From positions 72,628,028 through 72,692,027 of the forward strand of contig NC_088295.1 of the NCBI RefSeq assembly GCF_032854445.1: a DNA stretch of 64,000 nucleotides, in the 5' to 3' direction. This DNA comes from Liolophura sinensis (lineage: Eukaryota > Mollusca > Polyplacophora > Chitonida > Chitonidae). The notes below the pieces were generated by a model. It had not been told where the DNA came from and ran no database searches. It was given only the letters and a program-made list of their open reading frames with translations. Positions 40,401-55,400 of this stretch are shown piece after piece (within the stretch, counting starts at the first letter, position 1; each line of letters begins with the position of its first letter). The translations under genes and the position numbers were made by a program.

Positions 40401-43400
40401 GAGTTAAAATAATGTGTCACAAAAAAAAAATATTCAGAGTGACTGGCAGGAGCTGGTAGCAAATAACAGACCAAGGAGGCATGAAATGATAAAAAGAGGA
40501 CAAAAATTTGAAGACTGAAGAGTGTCAGTACCTTGGCTGGAGATGGTACGTAGTGGTACTTATCTTGGTCAGAGGACGTCTTGTATTGGCATGGGCAGAA
40601 CAGGAGAGCTTGGGTTAGATCAATGCCTTTCACAGATTTTGAGCTTGTTACGATGATACTTTTCCTTTTCTTGACTAATTACAGTCAATATATCCTATTT
40701 AATCTCTCAATATATCACATTTTAGCTCTATATTTCACTGTGAGATAATGCGGCTTTAGCCTGGGATAAACATACAAGTACTCTAACAATCACTCAGAAT
40801 CACCTTAACTATGAATCCGTGATTTGACAGATTAACAACCACATGGTGAGGAAAATCCATGATATAATGCACGTAAGGCAACACAAAAAATTTACAGTCA
40901 TCAAAACTAACAAAATTTTGTTGCCCAACAATATCAATACATACTTCTTTTGTACATCAAGTTTACTATCCTTCATAATTTACACTTGAGCTTCACTTTA
41001 AACTATCAGTGCCTATTTCGTCTGCCTCTCCACTGACAGCTCTGAACTGCCTGACTTCTGGTACAATCTGGGGCTACTTCACAAAATGATATGGGCTCAC
41101 CCGTAGTGCTGTGTCTTGATGCTGATGAACACAAAATTGGCTACGAGCGAAGACAGACTGCTTTAATTTGTCCTGCTTATCTTCATGGCTCTGCTTTTTT
41201 AAAAGTTATGACTATCAACAAATCATCTTTTCAAGATATAAGAATCATCTAGAATGGTAAAACTTTGACAAAAATTGCCTACTTCAAAAGACTTTTTTTA
41301 AGACCCTCTGATTTGATCAGCACAGGTGATAAGAAAAAATTTATGTATTTATTTACTTGATTGGTGTTTTACGTCGTACTCAAAAATATTTTATTTATAT
41401 GACGATGACCAGCATTATGGTTGGAGAAAACCGGATATAGCCTGGAGAAACCCATGACTATCTGCAGGTTGCCAACAGATCTTCCCATGTAAGACAAGAA
41501 ACATGAGTACTTTGTTACAAATGACCACAAAGTTTCTGACTCACCTCAGACGTTCTACTGTACGAGCTGAAAGATCTCTCCGAGCACAGACTGGACACAT
41601 CACTGGCCGCATCATCAGAGTCGTAGCTTTCAAAACGACGATTTCGTGAAGAGGGACCAATCTGATACAGACATGGATGTAATGTTTTAAGATGTTAGGT
41701 AGAACTGCTACAACTGAGACTATGAAATCAGACTTTCTGCACTTGAATATGAATTTTCATGTTTTGGGACAGCAAACTGGGCCAACATTAAATGATATTT
41801 ATGTAGCTTTCTATGTGTGTATATCAATGTACCTCCCAGCAACGAGACAAATTCAGGAAAAGCATCCCCAGTACTTATGCCAAGTGTGGAAATAATTTTT
41901 GAGTTGGTATTATAGAACATAATGGCAAAACAGTTACAACTCTATTTATTTGGCAGTTTTGTCCTGAACCAAACAGTTGATCCCTGACAATATTGTATAT
42001 GGTGCGGGTCATTGTCCTAGTTCTACTGCCATTTCCATGCTTGTTACGCTCCCCGGATAGTTCAGTTCTACTCACTAAAGCATCAGCCACGGCCCTCTCC
42101 ACGTCCTGACCAGGTATAAGTACTCTGTGTGCCACAACAGCCGCTGTCAACAAACACAACACATCAGATCTTTAGAGTGAGTAAACATCATCACCAAATG
42201 CTTTAAGTTACAGCAGTAATTTAGTGTGGAGAATGAGCGGATAATCCCAAGCGTTTTCTGCTGAAAACAATGATGTTCCACAATAGCCGTACGAAAGTGG
42301 AAAATGTGCCAAATAAATATTTATTACTTGACAGTCAATCTTCATTCATCTTTTACTGCCATATTAAACACAATAATGTAATTCATTTCGACGTAGTCAG
42401 ACCTTTATGGGGTGGGACTCTTCCAGGCTGTAGTTTAGTGTTCCCACCACTCAGACGACGCTCTCTCCCTGCAAATACAATACTGACTGTTACACAGGAA
42501 TACACTTCAGCGTATTCAGATGACACTATGACACATTGCATGTCTTACCACATCTGATCTCTTTCAATTTATTGGCGTCAGCACTATGAGATCTTAATAG
42601 CTTTGCTTCCTAATTTTTAGTTTTGAAAAAAATATACGCTTATTTTTCTAAAAGAGTAGGTAGCTACAGGTGATATGCTTTACAAACCAATTTCACACAA
42701 TTCTTTCTACACTGTGGTACCTTACCTGTACGGAATACCTGGTCAGGCCAGAATATAAACTTTTTGTTCTGTTTTACGATTACGTCTTTATACATGTTAC
42801 TGACAGAACATTTTAATACTGTATACATAGCAAGTAAAAATGAAGGCATACAGATATGTGTCATGCTAGCTCATATATGTCATGGCATTACACACCCTAA
42901 AAAGACAGAACAAATTTCAACAATTATTACCAAACTTTCACAAAACCTCCTGTAAATATCATTCCAATAGGATTTAACACAAATAATCCACAAGTAGTCT
43001 TATAACATGCTTTTGTTTCAAGCATTGTTCTGATAAATCAGCAGTTACAAAATTGATGGCATCACCTAAATACAAAAGGAAGACAAAAGTCAGATACAAA
43101 TAGGTATGACAAGATACATAATCATACATGACTTACAGTGAACTAACAGGGCACAGTTTAAGATGCCATTTGATGGTAAAATGCAAATAGCAAAACACTA
43201 TATTACATGTCTCTGTCTACAGCGAGATTAAGAGCGAAGTCTAAAAGGTAGCAGGGAGGTTGGTATGTAAGTATGTGTAAGACTAAAACCTCTAAGACTT
43301 AAAATCCTCGCCTACATATGTTATTTGATATGCTATAAAAATGCCTGGCCAGTAGAGAATTGTTCAGATGTTTACACACACCGTAGTACATAATCCTTGC

Positions 43401-46400
43401 AAACTACATTTTTATGGCAAAAAATAACACTCCATTTATACTCCATCAAACTACTCATGTACTCTTATCCTTCAATATCATCAACTGTTCACACAGTGCA
43501 TAATTCTGATATTTGACCTAAACTTTGGATGTAAAAAATGCCCCTTCACACGCTCATAAAATGATTCTTTTGGTGCCTACTCTTAAGATTTTCTGATAAG
43601 AAATTAAACAAACTTCACAAGAAACTCTCAAGTTTCTATGTATATATTCATAATAAACCGGCCTGTCCACAAAGTCCTAATGTCTGGCCACACAGTCTAT
43701 CTGTTATATTTTTATTTCTATAAATGCTAATTCAAAACAGCTTTGACATCACACAAATGATAGCACTCTATAAGTGAATAAATCACATAAAGACAAAAGA
43801 ATAAAAAATAATAGAATATCAAAAATTTGAAAGACAGGAAGATAACTTTATAGACCTGTCACAGCTAAAATGTAATTTCTAAAGCTAAAATGTGATCAGG
43901 TATTTTTTATCATCACACTTCCTTGACCATCCTACACGACACAAAGTAACAGAGTTACATGTACATGTGGATGTGAAGAGGGCAAATAAACTGTATAAAA
44001 TCTAACAGAATGACCATTATCCTTTCAGGCATGTATCTACACCTGTTTACACTAAGGGCAAATGTCCTACATGATTAGTATGAGTATACTATAGGTCTAG
44101 CTAGCAATATGTCTAGCAATATTATATATACAGGTAAGTACATGTATGAACAGTGGTCAAGACATACATAGGATAAAACAGTACATGACACAGGAATCAT
44201 AATACAAGGACTTTTAGCTCAATGTACTTGTGTTATATACTGTGTTGACATTCAACTGTTCTCATGCACTATCATACAGAGTTGTAGAAGAGCCTGAGAA
44301 TGTGTTAGTATGGCGTGCTCTACAGAGAAATGTGAGTAGGTGAGAGTAATGAACATACCCCATGTGCCTGTTAATCTGGAGGGGCTAGCTTCTCGACTAG
44401 CCCCCTGACTCCTGGGCAGCCCCAACCTGCTACGGGTACCCCGGGGCGTTCGCTTCTCTCTCCCTGAGGTACCCAAAGTTAACGACAATCTCCATTAGTA
44501 ATCCACTGGTGAAGGGCTATACACAGATATGCGTGTATTGATATGATATTATATATATGTATATAAATGTAGGGTTAAGTAATATCGAATGGGTTACCAT
44601 AGTGTGTGTGTGTATACGGTGCATTAACAATGATTACACCATTAACCCATAATTAATGATTACTGTAATTCTTCAACCTTTTTTTTTCGTATTTAAGCAT
44701 AAGTTGAAGGCATTTCTTCTCTCTAAGGACAGGTAAATTTATGAAGTTCTAACTCTTAAAATGCTTGTCTTTTACTTTACAAACAGCTGAAGTTGCCTTT
44801 TTATAATGGAAAGGTTGAAGAATTAGGATAATACATGGGTGACGCATCAAACAAGTTAGAAAGCACACCTAGTGTCCCCGTGAGCCGTGAGGGGCTGGTC
44901 TCCCGACTTGTGCCCTGACTGCGGGGGATCCCGGACTTCCTGGCACTGCGAGGGGTGACAGAGTCGACACGGCCTGTTGTGTGGGTGATGTAACTGAGGC
45001 GAGAAGACGGGGAACCCGACCTGGAGCTGGCTGTAAACAGATACACAGTCAACGTGATGCAGATCTATCTAAGCCATCACCTGTCACACACAGACACCCA
45101 ATCTGAGCGCACCTGTTAAGATATTTTCAAACCTTATCATCAGCTGTCAGTGTTTTTGGCCAAATCTCTCTTCTAGAATCAAAAGCCTTTGTTGAACCCA
45201 ATTTCAATTTCAGGCACAGTATCTATAACTTGTTATCCACATATCATATTATCTTGACAAAAGAGAAACATCAGGTCATAACACTGACAATGTGATTAGG
45301 TTAGGCAGCACGAGATGTAGATACCTTGGACACCGTATCACATCACTTTCACAGTTTGAGGTTCACTCAGATTGGGTTTAACCATATAAACCGTACAGAA
45401 CTTGTAGTGCATGTGCTGCCATTTGTGTGCAAATGTAAGTAGGAACACATCTGATTTTAAGTCATGGATGAAACAGCTTTTCCCTACTGCCTTAGTTTGT
45501 TTGTAAAAGGGTGTTATGAATTTACGCAACTAAAATGGCACTGAACTCATAAATCAGAGGAAATGCATACGATAAATTTACATGTATGTTTTTTTACTGC
45601 ATATAAACACAATATTTCCAAGTACATGTATGCATTTACCTGTAGCACAAGATCGTAATGAATAACAATAAACTGAAAAGTAAAATTGCTTAACATGATG
45701 AAGTCCCTGATAAAGTGGTTAATTCTGGATCTGACTCTTTATATTATTTACAGATCGCATTGTATTCAGAATCAACGGAGCTTATCTGGGACTCAACCAT
45801 CCAAGTCGGAATAAAAATAATCAGAACAAACCAACAATCAGGACATGCTTTATATGTCATGAGATACATTTATCCTATGACTACAGAGGTACAGTACTAC
45901 AGTGTAATGCTTTACACAGGTACATATGGGTATTCATTAAATGTGGCTAGTTTCTCCCATTACCCAAACACCACACCAGCATCAGTGCTATACACTTCAG
46001 TCCCCATTCCCCAGGCAATACTGTGCTAGTGTTAATGTTGTCGTCAATAGTGTGACATCACTAGGGTTATATACAGGTAAATGTGTGCATAGGTGGTCCC
46101 AGGGTGGGGACATGGTGGTCATTGTACCCTGGTCCACTGACCACAACCTCAGCATGGACAGTCACAGAGGCAAAACATAGCTACTACATGTACAGTACAA
46201 AGAGTTGACATACACAAAATATGCAGAGCAAATAAAATTCACCTAAAGACAGTACATGAAACATACAGGGAAAAAGACAGCCCGGAAGAAAAAATGAAGT
46301 AGCCGAACCTAGATATCTGGCCCTACAAGACCTGATATAAACTACAGTGGAACTACAGATACTATGTTTAGATGTTTAAATACAGTGCTACAAGCAGAAT

Positions 46401-49400
46401 GATCCTGGTGTGACAAACTTCCTTCCCCAACTCCAGGTCACCTTCACCACATGTAACCAGGCGAACATGCTGAATGGGCAGGGTTGCCTCCCCTGAACTG
46501 GGAACTCTCTCTATTGAGCATGCAGAAAGGAGAACACTTACGTTGCGACTGTGAAATGCCAATTTTTGTGCGAGGTCTCGATCTGTCTGGAGAGACCAAA
46601 CTGGAAATAGTTGAAGCTGTTTTGGAGCTCTTCGGTCTCGCTGAAAGGACAATCTCTAGCTGTAGTTACCTCTCCTTGACTACAAACACACACACTGACC
46701 CCACTGACCACCTTTCTGCTATGGTTACAAATCTACAATTATATACCTACGAGTACATGTGAGATACTGAAAGTATTTCAACCCGGTTTAAATACTGTAG
46801 CATTAGAAATGACACTACAATACTGATTACTTCTTACATTTCACCATACAAAGCTGTATGCCTTTTAACACTATTTATAGGGCTTTTTAGTTTCTTTGAG
46901 CAACTACTAATGAGGTAAATTCACTGACAACCGCTCAGACATACACACCACTGGAAGCCCAATGCAATCAAACCAATGCAGTTACTTTATATCTACCGCT
47001 ACAATTATATGATTCAGCAAATTAAAACTGAAGAGCATAATGTAAAAAATTATAATAATAATAATAATAAAGATGAAACAAAATCATAATAATAACCTTA
47101 AGCCACATACAGGTATGTGCATATATCCAGAATAATAATATTTCAACAAAAATATTCAAATGTATAAAACATAAATATAGGTACATGTATATCATAGAGT
47201 TGTAAGTAGACACACAAAAGCTTTCATATGACAAAAAAAAAAAAAAGGCTGGGTTTGTTGGGTAGTTTTGAATATACATGTACTACCATATGATATATAT
47301 TATATATGCTAAATTACATTAGAAACTAGAGGAAGGATGTGATTTGACTTTATGATGGGAAGACAACAGCCCAAAAACCCATATACTTGTGATTATACAA
47401 ATATAAACCCAGTTACAGATACTTCTTGATTGTCATGGTCTCAGTCTACCTTAGGGGCCTTAGGTGCACAAATGTGCCACTCAACACTAATGTCTATACA
47501 GGTATAGTATCTAACTGTGTGTGCGCGCCAAGTCCTTACGTAGTGAGTGGGTGGAGCCGGCCACCATATAGGCTGCCGGGGATGAGGAGAAGGTGCGTGA
47601 TTTTTTAGCAGAGCCAGGGGCAAGGTCAACGGCACTGTTGGATCTGCCTAGGGAGGAGCCTTTAGAAACTGAGGAGATGGAAGAGGAGCATTAGATAGGT
47701 AAATAGGTCAAATCATTATCCAGGCTGTGGAAAGAAAAATTAAAATGGCCAAAAGGCTGATCAAAACAAAAAGCTAAACAGAAGGTTGAGATAAATTGAA
47801 ACATAGGTTAGTAGAGACAAGACGTCAAAAGTTAGTCAAGGTGAAAAACGAAAGCAGAATAACTAAAATTAACGGGTAAAAAACATGAAAATAATAAGAA
47901 TATGAGAATAAGACGTGCCATGTTTTAATACAGCCCTTTGTCAATCCAGAATGTCTGGGTTAATGGGTTTATGTTGTTATAATACTATGGTATTGTAAGT
48001 ACGAGGGTATGTGGGTTTGCTATACAGCCCGTATCTTTGGTCTCAACCTTTAGTCAACCAGATTGTCCTTGGAAGCTTACCTTCTGATGCGAAGTATAGG
48101 TCACCTTCCACATCCATATCTGGGGGATGGGAGGATAGAAGACGAACATAACAAGGGAACAACATCCAGTAAACTGGGCAAACTGTACGACAAGAGCCTG
48201 ATGCATCAGCACTTCACTCAGATATAAATACTTACAAGTATTTTGAAAAAGGAGTGTTGTAGGAAACTGTGTGGACTGAAATTTACAGCTTTCTTCACAG
48301 GTGTGGAAGAAATGTTCTCTTCTATGAATTCTACAAACGCATTTCACACAGCCTAAATATTTGCATGCTGTCATAGAAGTGATATTTTACACACTAACTA
48401 AAGCTTTAAACAATTTTATTTCTCAAAAAAAGGCCACTTATGCTTCACTTCAAAAGTCTGTTAAAACTCATCAATTTTAGACAGCTTCACATGCAAAGTT
48501 TTAGCTGCATTACTGCAGAGTGAAGTAAATACACTGAGTGAAACGCGAATGACAATGGAGTAACTTGAGTGCTGGCACCATGCCCTTACCATACTAGAAA
48601 CCCAAACTTAAGTAACATAACAGGGTGCACTGTTACAAGGGTGGTTAAATGGACTTGGAAAGAAAGCCAATGTGCAGGGGTGGATTAAGCCATGATGGCG
48701 CCAACACAAAGGGAGAATGGACTAATATTGCAACTTTAAACTTGAACTGAATTAAAAAGAAATATTTACACAAATTTCATGGAAATTAAAGGGAATAATA
48801 CAGAGGTGCTACCAATGCTAATACTGGGAGCTCTTGTCACTTGCAACACACAACAGATACTGTGACGTATACAAAGTAACACAACACCCAGGTAATAAAA
48901 CATAGATATATATAAAAATGTACAAATGTATACTTATAATTTAAAAACAGAACTTGAGCACTACACTGAACCACTACAGCAAATAAACAGATAGATGTGA
49001 TATACCAAACAAAACACTTTTACAAAAGCTATTACAGTACGAAATTTACATAGAGAGGTATGCCTGTTTTGATCGTTATATTATTCACACTTTCTAGTTT
49101 ACAGCGAAATCCCTGACATCATCTCAAGATGTCAGCATGACTGCCTCTGAATTGGCCTGGGGTGAGGACCCTCGGCCAGACACATACCTGAGTCTGCCAG
49201 CTTGGAACTGGAGGTCTTTGGAATGGCAGTCCTTCTTGGAGCACCACGGCTGTAACACAAACCCAGAATTAAACTACACATGAACAAGTGGATATGTTTA
49301 CACTTCACTGAATTACCAAAACCCAATTAAAAAATAAAATTTAAAAATGTTATTTTGAAACTATTTCAGGAAACATCTCCTTGATTTTTAGGAAATCGTC

Positions 49401-52400
49401 CTTTTCATGGCCTGATTCATCCACCTTACAGGGCCTGTAAAAGTATCACTTTTAAAGCCTTTGTGTGCTTCTGAAAGTACATTTTTACATTAAAAGCATT
49501 AAATGAAAACCACCTTATGTTTAGTAGTTACACTGTTACTAAATGAAATACCTATCAGATAACCTATTGTATACTATTAGCCAAATACTCACTCAAGGAC
49601 ATCATTGGCTCTATCAATACTGGCTGAACGGGAGCGGCTTCCAGACTTGGATTTGGGTAGCTTGGAGCTGTCTGTGCTGTTGAGAGAGTTATTACTTGAG
49701 GAGTTGCTCAGTTCTCCCTCCAGCATCTTCTTCTTTGCTGGATCCAGGTTATTCAACAGGGCATCCGCCTGATCCCGGAAATGGTCAGCAAAACCCCAAA
49801 ATGCTCTGAAAAATAGATAAATAAGACCATTAGTAAGGATTTCATAATTAACATCTGTTTTACAGGAAATTTCAAAAACGTTATAGTATACAAATGAATC
49901 ACATTATACCTGGAAATAAAACAAAAAGCAAGTAAATTCCATGAACATATATCCCCCAAAAATATGGGTTTGAAAATCTGAAAATACATGTTTTAAAATG
50001 AAATACTTACTTCCGAGCAAATGCCCTGGCATCTGAATCAGCATCACTGATTCCTCTTTTAATAGCGTCTTGGAGGAGAGCAATGTGTTTTTCCAGGAAG
50101 TGAGTAGGCCAAGTGTGTAGAATGTGATTTATGAATTCAAAACAGTATCTGTGGGTAAAAACAACATTATATAATCATCATGCTATCCATCATCTTTGTA
50201 GCAAGTACATCCAATCATTAGATGCAAGAGGAGTAACTCATTACTGGCTTCTGGTGTAGCACAAACAGAAGACTGATGCCACAAATACACTTTAGTCCTC
50301 AATACCTTCAGCAATTTATGGTAATTAATATGTACACACCCAATCAACAATGGAATATCCCTCTCATGCTAGCTTGCTCTACATATGTGCAAATCCGGAG
50401 CTCAATATCTGCAGTACTTTTTAAGATATCACCGATAACATTTTGTTTAACATTGCTTTCTCTATTATTGGACATCGACGCCGACGCTCAGGGCACAACA
50501 CAAGATACGCCTGTACTATACACAGGTGAGTTAATGAATATATTCTGCTGGCATGTATAAGCTGAGAATATTAGTCAAATATATTTTGAAAGCAGTTGTC
50601 TTCCCGTACTTTATCTCCTAAAACAGAAAGCCCCCTCTTAATAGCACACCCAGGTCTTTACAATTCAAAGCATAGAAGGGATTCTGAAAATTCGGATTTA
50701 CAGCCTTATAGTAAGTTTTATTTCTTTTGTCTTACCTTCGGATCACATTGGATTTGGTATTGAGATTTCCTGTGATAATAGGTATCAACCGAGAACTATG
50801 TGTATACTGAAATAAAGATGTAAGAGGCACTTATGAGCACATTAAAATAACAGCAAAACGAGAGGGCCAAAGATTAGACAATCTTAAATGCATGACATTA
50901 AACGGTTACTATGAGACTTCTGATAAATTGGTGTAGCATTTTAGTTATTTGATTAGCTACACAATAGTGCTGTGCACAGCCATATGACACAGACAGATTT
51001 TTTGGGGCACAAGACATGCTGAACACCCAATTTTGTTAAAAAAAAAAAAGGTCTTAAGTAGGTAAGTAACCAACATAAATATTTCTCAAATACTTTACTA
51101 TTTAACTGAGCAGCTGGTTAAGTCAGATTTGTGCAGAGACTTACTTGGATAATAAACCTAAACGCCACTATACCAGAAGAGGCCATCACTTTGGCAGAGT
51201 TAGGAATCAGGTTTATCAGACTTGGCAATATCGTCTCTGCAAAATGGTCAAACTTGTTGCCCAACTGCTGAGCAAGGTAACTGGAAATTAAAAAGAGGAT
51301 TAAAATTTCTTCTTTACTCAAATCTTTAGACAACCATCTTTTTTAAATAGATGTTACACAAGTCATTTACATGTTGATGTTAAAGGCTTAAATATGTTTG
51401 ATCTCACCTTCCATAAAGCCATTTTGGCATAAGGCTATGCCAAAAGATGAATACAACAAAAGGAACAAAGCAAAAATTTCATACGAAATCTGTAAGAACC
51501 ATCATGTCACCTCTATTAACCCAACCGATGTTATTAACCCGCTGAATACCAATTATGTGTTGCACACTTAATCCTTGACTGAATTGTACTCACGATATGG
51601 AGATACAGGCTTCTCGGACTACTTGAGATCGTAAATCTTTGACAGCCATCATAAATGCAGGTTCCATGGTTCTCAGTAGGTAATAGAAGTCGTCATAGTC
51701 AGCTGCTCCTTGGAGCACGAGCGACCTCACAATCTTCAACTAGAAACAAACCAATAACTATCCATTATTCTACACATCACAGATTGATTCTTGGTTTCCA
51801 TTGGTCAATACACACAGTCACATGATATTCTACAACATGTGATGTACAACAATCCTGCGTTGAAGTCAAAGACTACATGTTGGAGGTAGGGGTGGAAGGA
51901 GGACAAATGGGACATCAGGAGTTGCCTAAGCATGCACTAGTTAATGGTTTAGGAAATAATGATCGCTTCTCATTCCAAATACAAGTTTTCTGTACATGTC
52001 AAGGGTGAGTAAATATTACTATCTGAAAATACATGTTGTTAAAATTCAAATGTACCATTATCTAGTGAGTACTTTCTTGGGAATACATTAAAATGCAGAA
52101 TCTGAAATTGTAAAATACTTACATTGTCAATTCTTTTTTCCCAATCCACATTGGTATCTTGTAGAGTATCCTTCACTTTGTTCATTAACTCCTGCAGGTC
52201 CCTTGCAGAGAACAACTGGGAGGAGAATAGAAAACATTCCAATGTCAGCCAATAATGAAGATCTTTATGAGTGAGAAGAATGTCAAAACAGAAGCAGAGA
52301 ATCTTTGAACTTTGCATTAAGATTCAGGTATATCTCTAGGCTCAGTGGTAATAATGATATTTTTAACGATGAATAACAGGAAATTTCCTCTAATTCTATG

Positions 52401-55400
52401 GAATTTGTTCACCAGCCTTTCATTTTGCTCTACTAGGTTCGTGAAAAATGAAGAGAAATTTACTGTGATGAACAGTAATGCATATAATTTTTCACCTACT
52501 AGTGACTTATCTGTACTACAGTTTGTATTCCATAATTCACATGATTTTTCACCTACTAGTGACTTATCTGTACTACAGTTTGTATTCCATAATTCACATG
52601 ATTTTTCACCTACTAGTGACTTATCTGTACTACAGTTTGTATTCCATAATTCACATGATTTTTCACCTACTAGTGACTTATCTGTACTACAGTTTGTATT
52701 CCATAATTCACATGATTTTTCACCTACTAGTGACTTATCTGTACTACAGTTTGTATTCCATAATTCACATAATTTTTCACCTACTAGTGACTCATCTGCC
52801 CTACAGTCTCTACTCCAGTGTGATTAGTTGGTGAAAAATACCACAAAATCATAGGTGAATTATTGTACATGCTGCTAAAAAGAGGGTCCTCATCATCTCT
52901 ATATTTCTAGCTGAATAACTTTACCTGTATCTTTAACAGGTTTCACTGAAGTACAACACACCTTGTCATACATCAGCAAAGTATCATTAACTCACCTGTA
53001 CTTTTGGTACATCTTCAAACGATTTAATAAATAACTCTTCATCAACACCCCCAGAACCTACAAGTAATATAAGCCTGAATTTAACATGCGCGAACACATA
53101 TGTGCAAATTTATACACTTACATACATGAATTACAACTACATAAAAGAACTTTCATATGTGATAAATCAAAGACAGCTTGTCCACAAGGATAAGATGCAC
53201 GTTTTTTCATATGTGATAAATCAAAGACAGCTTGTCCACAAGGATAAGGTGCAGGTTTTTTCATATGTGATAATCAAAGACAGCTTGTCCACACGGATAA
53301 GGTGCAGGTTTTTTCATATGTGATAAATCAAAGACAGCTTGTCCACACGGATAAGGTGCAGGGTTTTGTGACAAACGCTTTCATGGATTGCCTCCTTAAA
53401 ATCACTAATCCAGTGCCCGTTTGTGATGTCTCCATTACCTAATTTGCATATATATTTTAACACCCGACACTGCACTTCCTTGATTCCTCAGCAATTCACC
53501 TGGTAGTAATGAAGTGGATCAGAGGAGCAGTTGTGGAGAGAAATCAAACTTGCAGAGTTACCTCCCTTTATAGTAACGTCTATGATCTGGAATAATAAAT
53601 GCTAACTGTATATGTATATGGAACTGACACATTACACTTACCCTGAGAGGACTGCCCTATCCTGCCTCCCAAAGGGGCACTTCTCCTGCCAGCGTTCATG
53701 CTGGGCACCCGTTTTGCCGTTGCAACACGTGTGGAAGATGCAGGTCTTGCAAAGTCTACGTCATCGTCTCCTCTGCTCACACTTCTACTGGGTTGTACTG
53801 AAAATAGGCAAAATAAATTGGAATAAAAGTTAAGTTTTCTCAAAAGGCTCTCTGCCTTAGTCATCACGATGGAATGTCAGCAAACCGCAAAAGCAGGCAA
53901 GTTGCCTGTAAAACTGTGTCTAGTTTTCTATCATGCTCTCTTAACTGTCATATCTACAGTCTGTTTCTATTTAAAACAACAACTATAAAATGTACTGTTC
54001 TTTACCAAAGTGGCCTATGGAAATTCTTATACATGTAACATGTTGTACATGTAATGACATGATTCTTCTTCCTTCTCTTCACATTCATATATACAACAAT
54101 AACATGCACACCTCTACTTTTAATATGTTCTTGACAATAAAAACTGTAGGTCTTCAAAGCTCAGTATGTTCTGTCCATGAAATCATAAAAATTAAGTAGT
54201 ATCATGTTATGTAATTCTCCTTCAGTACAACAATTTTAAACTGTAAACAGTATTTGTCACTACACTTGAGGCAGCTCTGAAGATCTCTTTATTATTTATA
54301 TGCAGGTGAGATGTCAGGATTTCCTTCACTGATAAAAGCGATGCTTCACTCAGTTCGATATCACTTTTGTTATTATATTTTCATAATTCACACCTAGATG
54401 CCATGACATCAAAAAAAAAAAAAATGTTTTATGACGTTCCAAACCGCCCTCAGCGAATGATGCCACAGTACAAATTTAGTCACCCACAATATTCCTACAT
54501 CATGCAACAAGGCATAACTGCAGACATCGTGTAAGGTGTCACACATTGTGACCAGCTAACTCACTCCACATCTTATCTTTTCATCATGTTATCTTTTCCC
54601 CCTCTCACTCGAAAAATATTTGTGGCATTCAATCTACACTGTGCAATATTCTCAATGCACTGTATATTACATCTCATATTCTTACACTATCTTCACATTC
54701 TTACACTATTTACCTTTCTTCAAATCTTTTTCAGTTTAATGATACAAAACCATGAACACTCAATAACTGATGTCCAACATCAGTTGAAAATACTAATAGC
54801 CATAAAAGATGTACAATGATATTTTTTTTATGCAGGACATCCAGAGTGATACACTGTGAAGAACAGCAGAGCATATTATCTCACAAGCAATCACATCTTG
54901 TTCCATTTCACACAATACAGCACATCTGCTAAGCTGACGCCACATATTGCTGTGTCAGTGGCATAGTTGTATGAACCTCCACTTATGCATATGGCATGTG
55001 CAAAATATTATTATTTATTGTTGTTCTCTGTCAGACCTATTTTCAATATTTAAATCACCATATACAACTTTAAAATACTTTATAGCAAGTTGTATCAACA
55101 AATGCCAAAAGAAGAGGTGATTGCCAAGGTTCTCACAGGATTCTCCACATAAAGGTAAACAGCAGATAGTATTTAAACTCCAAAAGTAAAAACAATCAAC
55201 ACCCAAGGTATCTAGTTGAACAACACAAACCTGTACAATACACTCCTATATTCACACATATCATAGACTCGCTGACACCATACTGATAAAATTCATGTCC
55301 ACCAAACTGCCATCTACCAAGTCCCAGCACGCTAGTGTCATCTGATATACAACGCACTACTGACAAACCCATAGAACAGTTAATTCTGTGCATGTAGCAT

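Noticed and set aside
52345-52827. 160-codon plus-strand open frame with a 19-residue repeat
   Set aside because: It is entirely produced by the 57-bp intronic minisatellite, whose length is a multiple of three; the opposite strand is a CLASP intron.
52487-53366. Regularly spaced repeats as a CRISPR array
   Set aside because: Units are contiguous tandem copies without unique spacers, and the DNA is animal genomic.
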